Assembly (NCBI RefSeq): GCF_051014685.1
Contig: NC_135059.1
Coordinates: 5,394,001-5,458,000 of the forward strand
Direction: 5' to 3'
Origin: Ptiloglossa arizonensis
Lineage: Eukaryota; Arthropoda; Insecta; Hymenoptera; Colletidae
Length of the DNA stretch: 64,000 nt
In this document: in pieces, positions 49,001 through 60,860 of the stretch
Layout of the letters: each line of letters begins with the position of its first letter
Position numbering within the stretch: the first letter of the stretch is position 1
The notes under the pieces: model-generated
The model's input: the letters and a program-made list of their open reading frames with translations, nothing else
Databases searched by the model: none
What the model was told of the DNA's origin: nothing
Program-made: the position numbers and the translations under genes

Positions 49001-51990
49001 AATTATGGCTTTAGATTATTGTCTAAAAGAGATTTCTACAATTACTTAGTTTATGTTTATAATTGTCAATATATGTATACAAAAAATATTGGTAAACATT
49101 TACTCTAAGAGAGGCAACTTTCATGACCTCGACCTTGACACGTGTTGTCAACGACACTGTTCCTCGGTACTTGCAATACGTTTCAACATAGTTCGTTATC
49201 GTTAAAAAAATTATTATTCGTTAGAAATGGTATACGAAAGTTGAGTAATCATGTAAGAAAAAAATTTGTTCGAAAACCAGCGTTTGCAACATGACGTACA
49301 TTCGTATGAAAAATGTTCAACCCTTTCTATCAATCTGTTGCAAAAAAGTCCCAAGAAAAGTTGCATTAAGAAACTAAAAAAGAAATATTAAAACCTTCGA
49401 GACTTGATTTCGAAAATATTAAAACCTTCGAGACTTCTTAAAGAAATTTCCTGTGGACAAAAAAAGTTTCTCCATATATGCACTATTATGCTCTACGTGC
49501 TCACGAACTTTCATTAAAATCGCTCTTACTGATCAGTGCAATTAATTTTTTGGAGCCATGGTAGATCCGACGTGTTCCCCATGAGTGTATCATGGGAAGA
49601 ATCCAATAGTAGAACGCGAGTGAAGTTCGTTTATGCAACTATGTGGCATAAGTTAACGAATCGTTCAAGTTTACGATTCTCTTGGCGTCTGTAACTGCAA
49701 CAGACTTGTGTCAAATGAAATTGCATCGCTCCCCTAAGAAAATTAGCAAGAGAAACCTACATCGATCATTATACTATACTTTTATCACTCGTGTCCTGTA
49801 CGACCCAATTTCCATAATATCCGAAGTTCGGGGAACGATAGATACGAAATCGGAGATTTTCAACGCTTCCCAGAAACTTTCCGCGCTCGTATTTCTTTCA
49901 TTTACTTACACGAGCGGGGAAACGTTCGCTTCATTAGTATCAACCGGTTTTAATGAGTACAAAACTGAGACATTTGATCGATATATCACGGCCACTCGAG
50001 AACACTTCTACGAACGAGGTGGGAGAAAAAGAAGAAAGGAGGAACGGTAACTGAGAAAAAATGGAATGGTTCCAGCAACCGGCAGCGAAACGAAGACTTT
50101 TCCACACTGGAATGCCGCGTTTCAGCATTCCAGGCAAACAATGGAACCCTCGACAACCTTTGATTTGTAGGGATTCAACGTTCGATCGTGTCGTTAGCCA
50201 CCGAACAGTGTTGTTTGCTAGCATGTTAAACAGATTTGGTGGTGCACAGTTGATTGAAAAATACTATACTAGGATCGCAGATTCCACTTTTAGGATATGA
50301 AATATTATCAGTTTCGAGTTACGAAGTTCGAATTGATTTTTTCAGTTATTGAGCTCCTCGATTTTACCAAGTCTCTTTCATAGCTCTCTTGCAGAGGTAT
50401 AGTTGATCCCTAATAGTGCAACAGAATGTGAAACGGGACAATCTCGAATACAGTAAACCCCGCTTTCAAGTTACAACACTTACGTCGGTTACAAGTGACG
50501 GAACAATCCCTCTTTCCCATTGTTTGTGTTTCTTTAAGGGGGGACACCACTCTGAAACATTAAAGATGGGTTAATTTTGCGAATGTTTTCCAAGTAGTTA
50601 CTAAATGAAAAATGAAGTCTTTCTCGGAGAATATAAATACAACTTTCAATTTCGTGTTACAATTTTGCGAAAGTGAAAATAGTACCAAATGGTGAAGTTA
50701 TTCGCTATTTCCAAAACCCTTTCTGGCGAAACATTGTTTGTTCGCCGCCATAGTTGACAAGATACATTTATAAATGTACTCCCAGTACATTTATAGGGAA
50801 TACCTTTATAAGGAAAATACTTAGGAAAGTACTTTATAATTATATAAAAAGACATAAAGCGTATTAATATACATAGGATTTTGTTCAGTATTTTATACTT
50901 GCGTAAAGTAGAATAAACGTTGAGACGAATTTTTACAAAAGGTTTTTCAAACATTTAAGCTGCACGACCAATCAAACTTCTTGTATACGCCCATTTAGTC
51001 GCCACGAAGCACGTTTCACGAAAGAACTCGAGATATTCCGATCGTATACGAGCGATTCAGTCAGTAAAACCGACATCCACGAAGGGAGCGAGATACCACT
51101 TTACTCTTGGGATCATAATAATTTAGATCCCATATACCGAGCAGATTATAGTAATTTAGATCTCATGTACGACAATTGTAATGTTAAATATACCAAACTT
51201 TTTTCAATTCTGTGCCGGTCTTTAGTACTACATATTAATGGGGAATACATAGCTTTCGGTTTAGATTGCGATCGGAGCTGAATTGAGAGTAAATTAATAC
51301 TTAGGGTTGTTAAAATTTTGATGACAAGCCGTTTATTATTTACGTTGATAGTTTTCCATCGACAATTTCCGGTCACCTTTAATATCTCCATCTACGGATT
51401 ATCTAAATTAGCAAATGTTTTAATGTTTTTTATGTTAGTCTTCGCCAGTTCTAAAGTAAATAGTCCTCGTTTTAAATTACTCGTTGCGAAACGAAGAGAT
51501 CGACGAGGTTCTCGTCTTTTCTTCTTTTTTTTTTGTAAACTTGACTCAAAGTAGACCCAAGCCAGGTTGACAAAGGGTTAAAAATTTATTTTCCACTTTC
51601 TGTAACTTTCGAACAATTTCGAACTTCGTTTCTTGTACCGTTCCGAGCTTGTAGACCAAAGTTTGGTCATATTTTTATCAAAATAAAGAATATCCTTTCA
51701 TCTGTACAAACTTTTGCTCGCAAGTCACGAATAAGAATCTACTCGGATAAATTTCCATCTACGAGCCTTATCTCGTTCATCTACACAAATTTCTCTCCAA
51801 ATCGTTCGTTATTCCCATCGGATGATCGTTACGATAACAACGATCATCAAAATAAAAAATATTATCCGTACGATTATCTCGCTGCAAATTTATTTCACAA
51901 TAATCCCACACCCTCAAACACTGTTCCCAATTCGCCAAAATTGCATCTCGTTTCTTTCCAATTCTTCTCCTACGTCACGAGTCAACATCA
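46075..51990. other. Non-coding stretch, possibly intron
   Basis: CpG-rich to about 46.6 kb, then AT-rich. No supported gene; ORFs at 46.9-47.2, 49.7-50.2 and 50.6-50.9 kb lack motifs. Contains a 27-bp direct repeat (AATATTAAAACCTTCGAGAC) at 49,385/49,414 and a single piggyBac-like end (GACAAAGGGTTAA) at 51,570. Confidence 0.4.
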
Positions 51991-51996
51991 CGTTCG

Positions 51997-52506
51997 TTAA
52001 AACGGTTCAACGTCACTGTTGAAACGGTGCAACGTCACTGTTGAAACGATACAACGTCATTGTTGAAACTATGCAACGTCACCGTTGAAACGATACACCG
52101 TCACCGTTGAAACGATACAACGTCACCGTTGAAACGATACAACGTCACCGTTGAAACGATACAACGTCACCGTTGAAACGATACAACGTCACCGTTGAAA
52201 CGATACAACGTCACCGTTGAAAGTATGCAACGTCACTGTTGAAAGTATGCAACGTCACCGTTGAAACGATACAACGTTACTGTTGAAACGATACCACGTC
52301 ACCGTTGAAACGATACAACGTCACCGTTGTAACGATACAACGTCATTGTTGAAACTATGCAACGTCACTGTTGAAACGATACAACGTCACCGTTGAAGCG
52401 ATACAACGTCACCGTTGAAACTATGCAACGTCACCGTTGAAACGATGCAACGTCACCGTTGAAACAGTACAACGTCACCGTTAAAACGATACAACGTCAC
52501 GATCGA
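51997..52506. repeat. 22-bp minisatellite, ~23 copies, each with a hairpin
   Basis: Consensus unit AACGTCACCGTTGAAACGAT plus AC. Each copy contains CAACG-TCAC-CGTTG, a 5-bp perfect inverted repeat around a 4-bp loop. Copies vary mainly at ACCG/ACTG/ATTG, and at GATAC versus TATGC. No unique spacers. Confidence 0.95.
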
Positions 52507-55000
52507 AACGTTTCGAAAACACCGAAGAAGGTACCGCTTCGAGCCTTTCTAGTATTTGTAATCGTCCTCCGTCGTCTAACGTGGCTCTGGCCAGCCATTA
52601 ACGCCCGAGAAACGGCTCGTTGAGCACCACTGTTTAGGCGATACGTGGCCTCTCTACGGTTCTCAAGAAGCGACCAAGTCTAATAACGTACTGTGGCAGT
52701 CGTTGCAATTATGCCTATTATACGTGGCGCGGCCGAGAACCATCGTCTCTATCGTCGAACGGACGATCCACGGTTGTCGGAACGATCGAAGACACGGTCG
52801 GAGAACCACTGTCGCGACGGAACACGTTCCCGACGGCATTAACGCAAGCTTTACCGTGGATCCGCTGTTTGTTCGTGCAACATTTCGATAATACCGAACG
52901 TCTGTCGTTTCACGGAAATTGATGGTAATAGCGATGGAAATTGGTAATGGAGCACCACTGGCCTTGATTATGGATGCACGCGCGCGTGCATGCACCGCGA
53001 GATAGAAACGAACGCGTCCCGTCGTTATCGCTGTTTAGTTTTCGCGTTAACGGACAATGTTTAGCAGGTTTGTTCAACGCGCCGGTTTTTTGGTCAATGA
53101 GCGATACTAGTTGGTTTTTTTTTTTCCTTTTTTTTTCTCTTTTTTATCGTAACTGCTCGACTCGTGGCCGAGTCTGTGACGTTAGGGTCGACGGGTAATT
53201 GTTGTTGCATTTGCATTGCTAAGGAGAGCGGTGCTTCGTAGGTTTTTTTTTTTTTTTTTTGTTCACCGTGAATCGTTCGACAACGATTGTTACGGCGTCT
53301 ACGTGATAAATCGTGCGAGAAACTGTCCGAATTTCGGGTTACTCGGTTATCGAGAAAGAATAGGTTACTCGAGATAAGACGTTACTTCAAATATTTTGTA
53401 TCCGACGATGTGTTTAGCGAGAGTTATCTGTGGAACTTGTGTCGTCTAGAATTGCTTATCTGTCACTCGAATGAGAAGTGGTCAACTCTATTTATTGGGA
53501 AACACCGTGTATACAGGGTGTATCGTAAGAAAAGAGCACTGGTTTTAGATGTTGACCAAGTTACGATCCTTACGATTGTTATCGTTAAAAAGGTCCCTTT
53601 GTTTTCAGGACTCTGGAGAATCATTGACACTCCGCGTAAGAGTAAAGTGTAACAACTGAATTTCGCAACAAGCCATTGTCTTGTCTGTGAATTTATTTTC
53701 TTCTTTCAAACGAGGCGATACGTTACTCGATACTTTTATTTTATTCTAATAACTTCGATGAGACGCACCGAACAGGTTTATATATTAGAATATATCGATG
53801 AATGGATATAAATAAAATCAATGAAAATAAATCGATAGATATCGTTTGACGAAGAACAGTTGTGTTTCTTTGAAAGTGAACACCTGTTTAATCGATCTTC
53901 CTCGGTAGACGTTACACTCGGTTGATTATTTCGTATCGAGCAGGTTTTAAATTTCAAATTTACAAAAACGCGTTCGACTATCGAATAAAAATACACTCGC
54001 GGGACGTGATTGACTTCTTCGAGAGTTCAGAGTGTTTTGTAATTCAAATGATTTTATAGCGATCTAAATAAATGATAGAATGTATTAATCGAGTTTGAGG
54101 ACTTTTGCGTTAACAAGTATGGAGATTCGATCGGTTTTATTTTTCAGTTACCGCACTTGGAACACGTGTATCCGATTTTGAGATTATTTTCAAACTGTAG
54201 AAGACTCAAACAATGCGCGTTTGAGAGCAATAAATTCTTTCGCGAGCTCTCTAAACGTTATTAAACAATTTCAAGAAACGTTTAACTCGAACCATGTTCA
54301 ACACGTCCCAACCATGATCACAATTACACCGAATGTTTTTCAAATTTCTTTCAATTCGTTTAGGACACAATCAGCCAGAGATCTATCGCGAAGAACCAAA
54401 TCTATAGCTTATTTCTAAATACAATTAACGTAAAACTAGCGTAATTGATCCTCGCGTTATCCGAATCTTTGCCAATATTCTTTCCAGACACGAACATCTC
54501 GCGATAGATATTCACTCGATCGAACGTAATTATCAACGAGTGGTTCTTTGCATTCACAGCTTGCGATATACATGGAAATCGTATGCAAATACTATGCAAC
54601 ATGTATTTCCTAGATTAAATAAATAATATTAATATTTCGTTTACCATTCGTGCATATACTCTGCATACGTTCGGTGTACGTTTTTCGTACTCGCATACGC
54701 CATAAATGCATAAAACCTACGGCTCAATTAACAATGAATGTTTCTCGAAACACATCGATTATACCCATGGCTCGGTTTGAAAATCGATTTGCCGGGAAGC
54801 ATTGGTGGTCGCGTTCATTTTTGTCCACGTGTACGATCATTGGGTCTCGTTTGTTCGAAGAAAGCGTCCAGTTGCTTATCGGTGATTCCAAAGACAGCTG
54901 GTTCACCGCGACAGGAATCGGCAACGATTTGAGCACCGCTGTCGGTTGCTCGTACGCGTCTTTGCGATGCACGGTAAGAGAGGTCTCGGTAGCCTCGGTC
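52507..55000. other. Non-coding stretch
   Basis: GC-rich at 52.5-53.0 kb, with T-runs near 53,120 and 53,245. No supported gene. Confidence 0.4.
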
Positions 55001-55043
55001 GCCCGGTGCATCGCGGTGCATCGCGGTGCATCGCGGTGCATCG
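54998..55043. repeat. 10-bp tandem repeat GCATCGCGGT
   Basis: Four near-perfect tandem units inside a CpG-rich island (54.75-55.35 kb). Overlapping ORFs in several frames there are by-products of GC richness. Confidence 0.9.
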
Positions 55044-55450
55044 TCTATGTATCACGGTGAACATGTGCTCGGTAAGTTCGTATCACCTGCACGGTATACT
55101 GTTACTCCGATTGTGCGGTGCCCTCCGCTAGTTTTTCATACGGCGCGTTGCGCAGAATCCTACGCTTGCTTCCGCTTTCCGCGCTTATTGGAACGAGAAG
55201 CGTATCGAGTCGAGAGCGAGGTTTCGGTGGTTCTTACCGACTTCTGTTCGCCTGGCTTCGATTAGTTCAGTTCGCGCGTCCTTGCCTCTCGATCGGAGAA
55301 ACACACGCGGCTCTACCGATAGCTGACCGAGTTACCAGAATTCATTAAGACAACAAACGCGACCGTCGCGGAACGTTGCAATTTTCTTCCAACGTTGAGA
55401 AGAAAATTAACGATACCACTGGATCGAATCTAGCGCCAGTCGGCTCGTAA

Positions 55451-55583
55451 TATTCGGTTGTACGGGAAAGTCGTTTCATTTTCCAAAATGGAGAGTATTA
55501 TAATTTGTACACTCTAAAAAAATCGTGTTTCATTTTTACTAAAAAAAAAAAAAAAACGAAATCACTTTCCGAACGACCCAATA
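55451..55583 (-). mobile_element. Mariner-type MITE, reverse orientation
   Basis: TATTCGGTTGTACGGGAAAG at the left, core CACTCTAAAAAAATCGTGTT, right end CTTTCCGAACGACCCAATA with TA. The central AT segment is slightly deleted. Confidence 0.87.
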
Positions 55584-56345
55584 TAATAGGGTCACACTCT
55601 CAAATATAGAAAAAGTAACACCGGGTAGTACTGACTAGAGAATATATGAATATAATCATAGAACATTTAACGTGTAACCCGTACACACTGATTCACGTTA
55701 AACCTAATTATATACGTGTACGTACATGACAATAGGTGATTTTTCTACTTGGAAAAGTGATTAATTGAATTTCGGGTGTTTTAAGTAAAAAATGGTTCTT
55801 CTACGCGTACTGTGTAAATTATAATAGTTAAAGGAATGTTAAACTAATGTGTCTAATAAACAATTATTACTTCGCTTGCTTTAATACATAAAGAATCGTG
55901 TCTTTACTCCGAATCTCGATCGAAATTAATTTCTATGGGCAAATAAATCATTTGTAATATATAAATAAGATGCGTATTCTAAGATTAATATTCGGAACGT
56001 GCGTAAATGTTAGTAACAATCGTGTTCAAGAACAAACGTTCACTAATATTGTTCGCCTTGTTAGATTTTGTAAAATCTTAATGTTTATTTATCATAATTA
56101 TTAACAACTGTCATAGGACCATACTTTAAACAATTATTAACAATGTCCTAGTGTTACTAATGGCTTGAAACATTAATTTGTTGAAATATTCGTTTAAATT
56201 GAACAAAGGCAATCGAAGTAACTGTAAATCACATTGTCGGAGGGTATATATATATAACTTCCGGTTGCCGAAAATTTCATTCTCCGGGGACCCTCCAAGG
56301 TGGACGGACCCCTCCGTCTGGGCCCAGGGGACCCTGTGGTCAACT
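55584..56345. other. Non-coding stretch
   Basis: AT-rich, with a short GC-rich piece (GACCCTCCAAGGTGGACGGA) just before the minisatellite. Confidence 0.4.
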
Positions 56346-56349
56346 GTAC

Positions 56350-57005
56350 TAACCACTGTTGACCAATGATGACCAGTACTGACCAATGCTGACCACTTCT
56401 GACCACTTCTGACCACTTCTGATCACTTCTGACCATTTCTGACCACTTCTGACCAATGCTGGCCACTTCTGACCAATGCTGGCCACTTCTGACCAATGCT
56501 GACCACTGCTGACTAGTGCTGACCCCATTGCTGATTAATGCTGACCACTCCTGACCACTGCTGACCCCAATGCTGACCCCAGTGCTGACCCCATTGCTGA
56601 TTAATGCTGACCAATGTTGACCAGTGATGATCAGTGACGACCAGTGACGACCAGTGACGACCAGTGACGACCAGTGACGACCAGTGACGACCAGTGACGA
56701 CCAGTGACGACCAGTGACGACCAGTGACGACCAGTGACGACCAGTGACGACCAGTGACGACCAGTGACGACCAGTGACGACCAGTGACGACCAGTGACGA
56801 CCAGTGACGACCAGTGACGACCAGTGACGACCAGTGATGACCAGTGATGACCAATGGTGACCAGTGATGATCAGTGACGACCAGTGATGATCAGTGATGA
56901 CCAGTGATGACCAATAATGGCGACCAGTGGTGGTGACCAGTGATGGTGACCAGTGATGGCGACCAGTGATGGCGACCAATGATGGTGACCAGTGCTGACC
57001 CTTTT
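56350..57005. repeat. 10-bp minisatellite (CCAGTGACGA), 19 perfect core copies
   Basis: Core 56,641-56,830 is 19 identical units. Outer parts (56,350-56,640 and 56,831-57,005) are diverged versions such as CCACTTCTGA, CCAATGCTGA, CCAGTGATGA and CCAGTGATGG. Three units make 30 bp with no stop, so the minus strand shows a spurious 302-codon frame with WSSLVVTGRH repeats, and a second frame is open as well. Confidence 0.96.
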
Positions 57006-57399
57006 GGGTACCTGGACCCTCCGTGGAATACCATGGATGCCATTTGATCCGTTGGTAACCGGTGCTGACCGCTGTTAGGCGGTGGTGAGTACTGGCGACC
57101 ATTCTCTAATTATTTTTAATTTTTTTTTATTTGCTTCGTTTATCTTATTCGTTCAGACACACCTGTGTTTATTCTCCGATTTTAATCAGCACTTGTTTCC
57201 CCGTGTTTCTTTTCTCTATTACCGCACGAATGCATTTAACCAACTTAATAGTCATTTACTCGATATACCTGTACCCAATATATTTATGAAAATTTCACTC
57301 GTGAGGAGAATACAAAAGAGCGCGAGGGTACACGAAATTGCACCTTTCCGTGTATTTGTAAATCTGTTTTTTACCCTTTTTATAATAATTTTAAAATGA

Positions 57400-57446
57400 A
57401 GTTCGAAACAAGTAAAATCGACCCCTTTGGTACTTCTGGTGTTAAG
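57400..57446 (-). repeat. Solo copy of the piggyBac-like end motif
   Basis: Minus strand reads CTTAACACCAGAAGTACCAA, then AGGGGTCGATTTTACTTGTT, matching units of the 22.26-22.65 kb array. The TTAA start is present. Confidence 0.55.
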
Positions 57447-57850
57447 AAACTGCACAAATGGCTCGCAGTGTTTGGAAATTGGAGAACGTACCACTACGTC
57501 GTGGACAATGATAGTATTTATACCGCTGTGTACGAGGGATCAACGAATGAATAGGTTTTTCAAGATTCTCTTTTCTGATATGTTTCAGGAGGCCGTGGCA
57601 TATGGGTTCGCCTAAATGGTGGCTCTAAGGGGTCCCATAGGAAAGCATGAGGGAAAGAACACCCTCTGCGGACGACACCCCGAAGAGGGCCCCACCTGCA
57701 CCACCCAGAGGTGAGTTTCGTGTCCTGTGACATTATTTTTCTATCACACCTTCCAATCGTAGGAAAGAGAATTCTTTTTATCATATATAATCAGTTTCGT
57801 AAGTACCTTTTTTTATCTATCACTCGTACTAAGCGAAAAGCGAGAGTGAA
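57447..57850. other. Non-coding stretch
   Basis: Nothing recognisable; moderately GC-rich at 57.6-57.7 kb. Confidence 0.4.
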
Positions 57851-57852
57851 TA

Positions 57853-57989
57853 CATTGGTTTGTTCGGAAAGTCATTTCGTTTTTCTTTTGGTGAAAATGA
57901 AACACGATTTTTTTCGAGCGTATAAACATTTTATTAAATTACATATTATCCATTTTGGAAAACGAAATTATTTTCCGAACGACCCAATA
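57853..57989 (+). mobile_element. Mariner-type MITE, full length
   Basis: ATTGGTTTGTTCGGAAAGTC at the left, core ATGAAACACGATTTTTTTCG, right end TTTTCCGAACGACCCAATAG. A 128-codon ORF that spans it is accidental. Confidence 0.88.
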
Positions 57990-59500
57990 GTTATCGACAC
58001 TGCGTGGTATAATCGTCGAACAAAAGAAATCGTGGTTACACTTTTTTCTCGAAATCGCGTGGCTGAAGATTCGTGCGTTGAATTTTCTCTGTAAACGCAC
58101 ATCACTTTCTAGAATTAATGGAATGTGAAAATCGTGGATGTCCGAAGCGTTAGAAACCTGCGTGTTTCGCAGGTAATAGGTAGACATCTTGCACCGAATG
58201 TCGTCTCATCCCTGGGGTAGAAATGTTCAGTTTCTTTTTTAACGCTTTAAAGAGAAAAACGAAGAGTTCGTTAAGAGAGAACACCGTCTTTTTGACTTCA
58301 GAAAGTAATTTATGTATACATTGTATATAAACTTCTCATATTTGTTATACATATTAACATTTTTGTAAACGATAACCGCTAGAAATATTATTCAAAGTAT
58401 CTGATTCTAATATACACACGTGTGAAACATTTATATTGGACAGTCCATATCGTTAGAAAAGAACAAGTCCTTTCGAGTATTTAAAATAATTCTCTTCCAT
58501 TGGTGGTTTACACGCAACAAATTGAACAAATTGGGAAAGTTAAGTAAGGTGTCGATAATGTTTCGAAAAGGTATGCGGAAGCAAGAGACGATCTTCTGAT
58601 TGCCATGACTGTTCAGTCCCCTCGCCTTCTGATGCTAAAGGATGACTATCCAATCTTGTCATGTTTTTACGATATGGAGTATGACTAGTCAGTCCTCGTT
58701 TTCTCAAGTTCAGATGGTGCCCATTCAGTCTCTTTATTTTCTTGCTCCAGAATAGTAATGAGCGACCTATTTTTGCAACGAGCCGAAATTCAAAAAATCC
58801 AATAATTGGTACTATAATTTCTTCCTCAATTATACCGTGGAATTCTTTTATCGTCAACATAGATTAACAATTTTATAATATTCTATAATATTAATAAATA
58901 GATAGGATATTTTAATAGAAAAGAATCAACGAACAGCTAAAATATTCAGGTGCCTTTACAATCAGATATTTCACACCGTTTCTTACCAACAAATACGTCA
59001 ATATGTATAGTTACTGAAGAAACTAGAACGTTCTACTAAATAAACTCATTATCTATCTGCAAAATCTTGTATAGAAATTATTTACAATTTGAAATTCCTT
59101 TGAGATTCTAAATTTGAATCGAGAGTCGGTAAGAAAACATCAAAATTACTTTTATTCTTCCGTGGTAACAACAAATCAAATTCTTACCCAATTGTATTCT
59201 CTCTGCACAATGTTTCGCGTTACGTGGATTCTCTTTTTTCGGGATTGAAAATCGTGTCGTGTTATTGGTCACAAGTGGACAATTCCAAATTTTCGATTTA
59301 TTTCGCAGGGCGAGTGTCTTGTATTTTATCGAACGTGTCGTTTGTAAGTTTGTCCGGTCACGTACCGAATCACGTTGGTTGATTGAACTGGGTCGTACAA
59401 ATAACTTCGGCCTGGCGTAAGTAAAGAATTGGTGGGTCGTGGGCTGCTCATCGTTGCTTCGGATGACCGCCCTCTACGTTTTCTTGGCTCACGAAAGTCT
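57990..59500. other. Non-coding stretch with one coding-like minus-strand segment
   Basis: The minus-strand ORF at 58,540-58,860 is described under findings; the rest is AT-rich without features. Confidence 0.35.
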
Positions 59501-59509
59501 TTACAAGTC

Positions 59510-59672
59510 TACCAATATACACGAAGGGCGTAAATATACGTCTTTACGTGTCTGCTGATCTGTACAAAAGTCGTACATTTACGCCTATACAAGTCTCTCG
59601 ATGTATACGAAAGACGTATATATACGTCCTTACAAGTCCCTAAATACATACGAAAGCCGTACATATACGGTC
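59510..59672. repeat. Imperfect ~45-bp tandem repeat, about four units
   Basis: Units share ACGAAAGACGTATATATACG followed by TCCTTACAAGTC-like sequence, starting near 59,518, 59,565, 59,603 and 59,648. Confidence 0.65.
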
Positions 59673-60109
59673 GATACTCGCTCTAAACCTTACCAACCGA
59701 CATTCGAATACCGCGCCGTCTGCGTCGATGATTCTCTCCGAGTGTGCGCCATGATCAAAGGGCTAGAGTATTTATTGGTTATTCGCACTCGATCTCCTCC
59801 GTTCCTTCGCGAGTACAGTCCCGAAACAATTCACACCTCGCGACGAGCACACGGTTCGCGTTCCGTCCCTTCCTTCTTGGCACCATCGCGCCCTACAATC
59901 AATGTATCTCGATCTCGCGAATCGACGTGTCCGAACACCGTGTTCGATCTAATAATAAACACAACGCGTTAGACGTCGAAACGTACTACTCCACGATGAC
60001 GCTTTGGGCGTTTAATCAGCCACGTGCCGGCGCGACTACTTTCGAAACACCCAGTTTGTGCACACGACTACTACTGGGTCCATGAACGATGCGTTATGTA
60101 ATCCTAGCG

Positions 60110-60222
60110 CAGGTTGCAGGTTGCAGGTTGCAACGACGCGCACGCGCGCTCGCGCGCTCGCGCGACTATGGACGCGTGCGTGCGTACATGCGTGCGTGCG
60201 TGCGTGCGTGCGTGCGGGTGTC
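60110..60222. repeat. GTTGCAG repeats and alternating CG/TGCG tract
   Basis: GCAGGTTGCAGGTTGCAGG-type repeats, then CGCGCTCGCGCGCTCGCGCG, then (GTGC)n. Long purine-pyrimidine alternation. Confidence 0.9.
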
Positions 60223-60724
60223 ACACGCATTGGAACCAGTAACGATAAGCCGGCGATATTAAGGCACGATAACGCTCGCGGTACAGGTTGTAGATACACG
60301 CTATGTGTGCCAGTGAAACGGCATGGCCGACGTTTGCCGGGGCCTTGAAAATACCTGCTAAATAATCGCGTTCGCGAGCTCGAGCGATCGACCAACGTTC
60401 TCGCTCGTTGGATCTCCTACGATGGATTTTGAAATTTTATTTTCGTCGCCTCGTGCCCACCGACCGCTTCCAAAGTGTCATTCAGGGCTAACGTAGGGCA
60501 ATCCCGGCCCACGGTGGTATTTACGATCATTTATTACCGCTCGATGCGAGAACAAATAATATTTATTATACCGCTACGATATAATACCACCGGTACGATC
60601 CACATTGCGGCGATATCGATTCGAAAGTATTGATCCTCCAAGTGCAATAACTGGTGCACGTTTTCAACGATTTGCGGTTTGTCGTCGTGTCGCGGATGTG
60701 CAATTATTTCGCACGATTTGGAAA

Positions 60725-60860
60725 TATTGGGTTGTTCCGAAAGCGATTTTGTTTTTCAAACTGGAGAATATGTAATTTGATAAAACGTTTGTACACGCTG
60801 AAAAAATCGGGTTTTGTTTTCATTAAAAGAAAACGAAATCACTTTCCGGACAACCGAATA
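60725..60860 (-). mobile_element. Mariner-type MITE, full length, reverse orientation
   Basis: TATTGGGTTGTTCCGAAAGC at the left, core CACGCTGAAAAAATCGGGTT (more diverged than other copies), right end CTTTCCGGACAACCGAATA; 136 bp with TA on both sides. Confidence 0.87.

Noticed and set aside
51997..52506. CRISPR-like array
   Set aside because: The 22-bp units are directly adjacent with no unique spacers, and the context is an animal genome; it is a minisatellite.
54650..55350. Several overlapping ORFs of 60-136 codons
   Set aside because: A GC-rich island with a 10-bp repeat; all frames are open for similar lengths and none has a recognisable domain.
56194..57102. 302-codon minus-strand ORF with WSSLVVTGRH repeats
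   Set aside because: Produced by the 10-bp minisatellite, where three units make a stop-free 30 bp; a second minus-strand frame is open over the same stretch, and there is no start context or splice support.
57711..58094. 127-codon plus-strand ORF
   Set aside because: Runs straight through a complete mariner-type MITE, so it is accidental.
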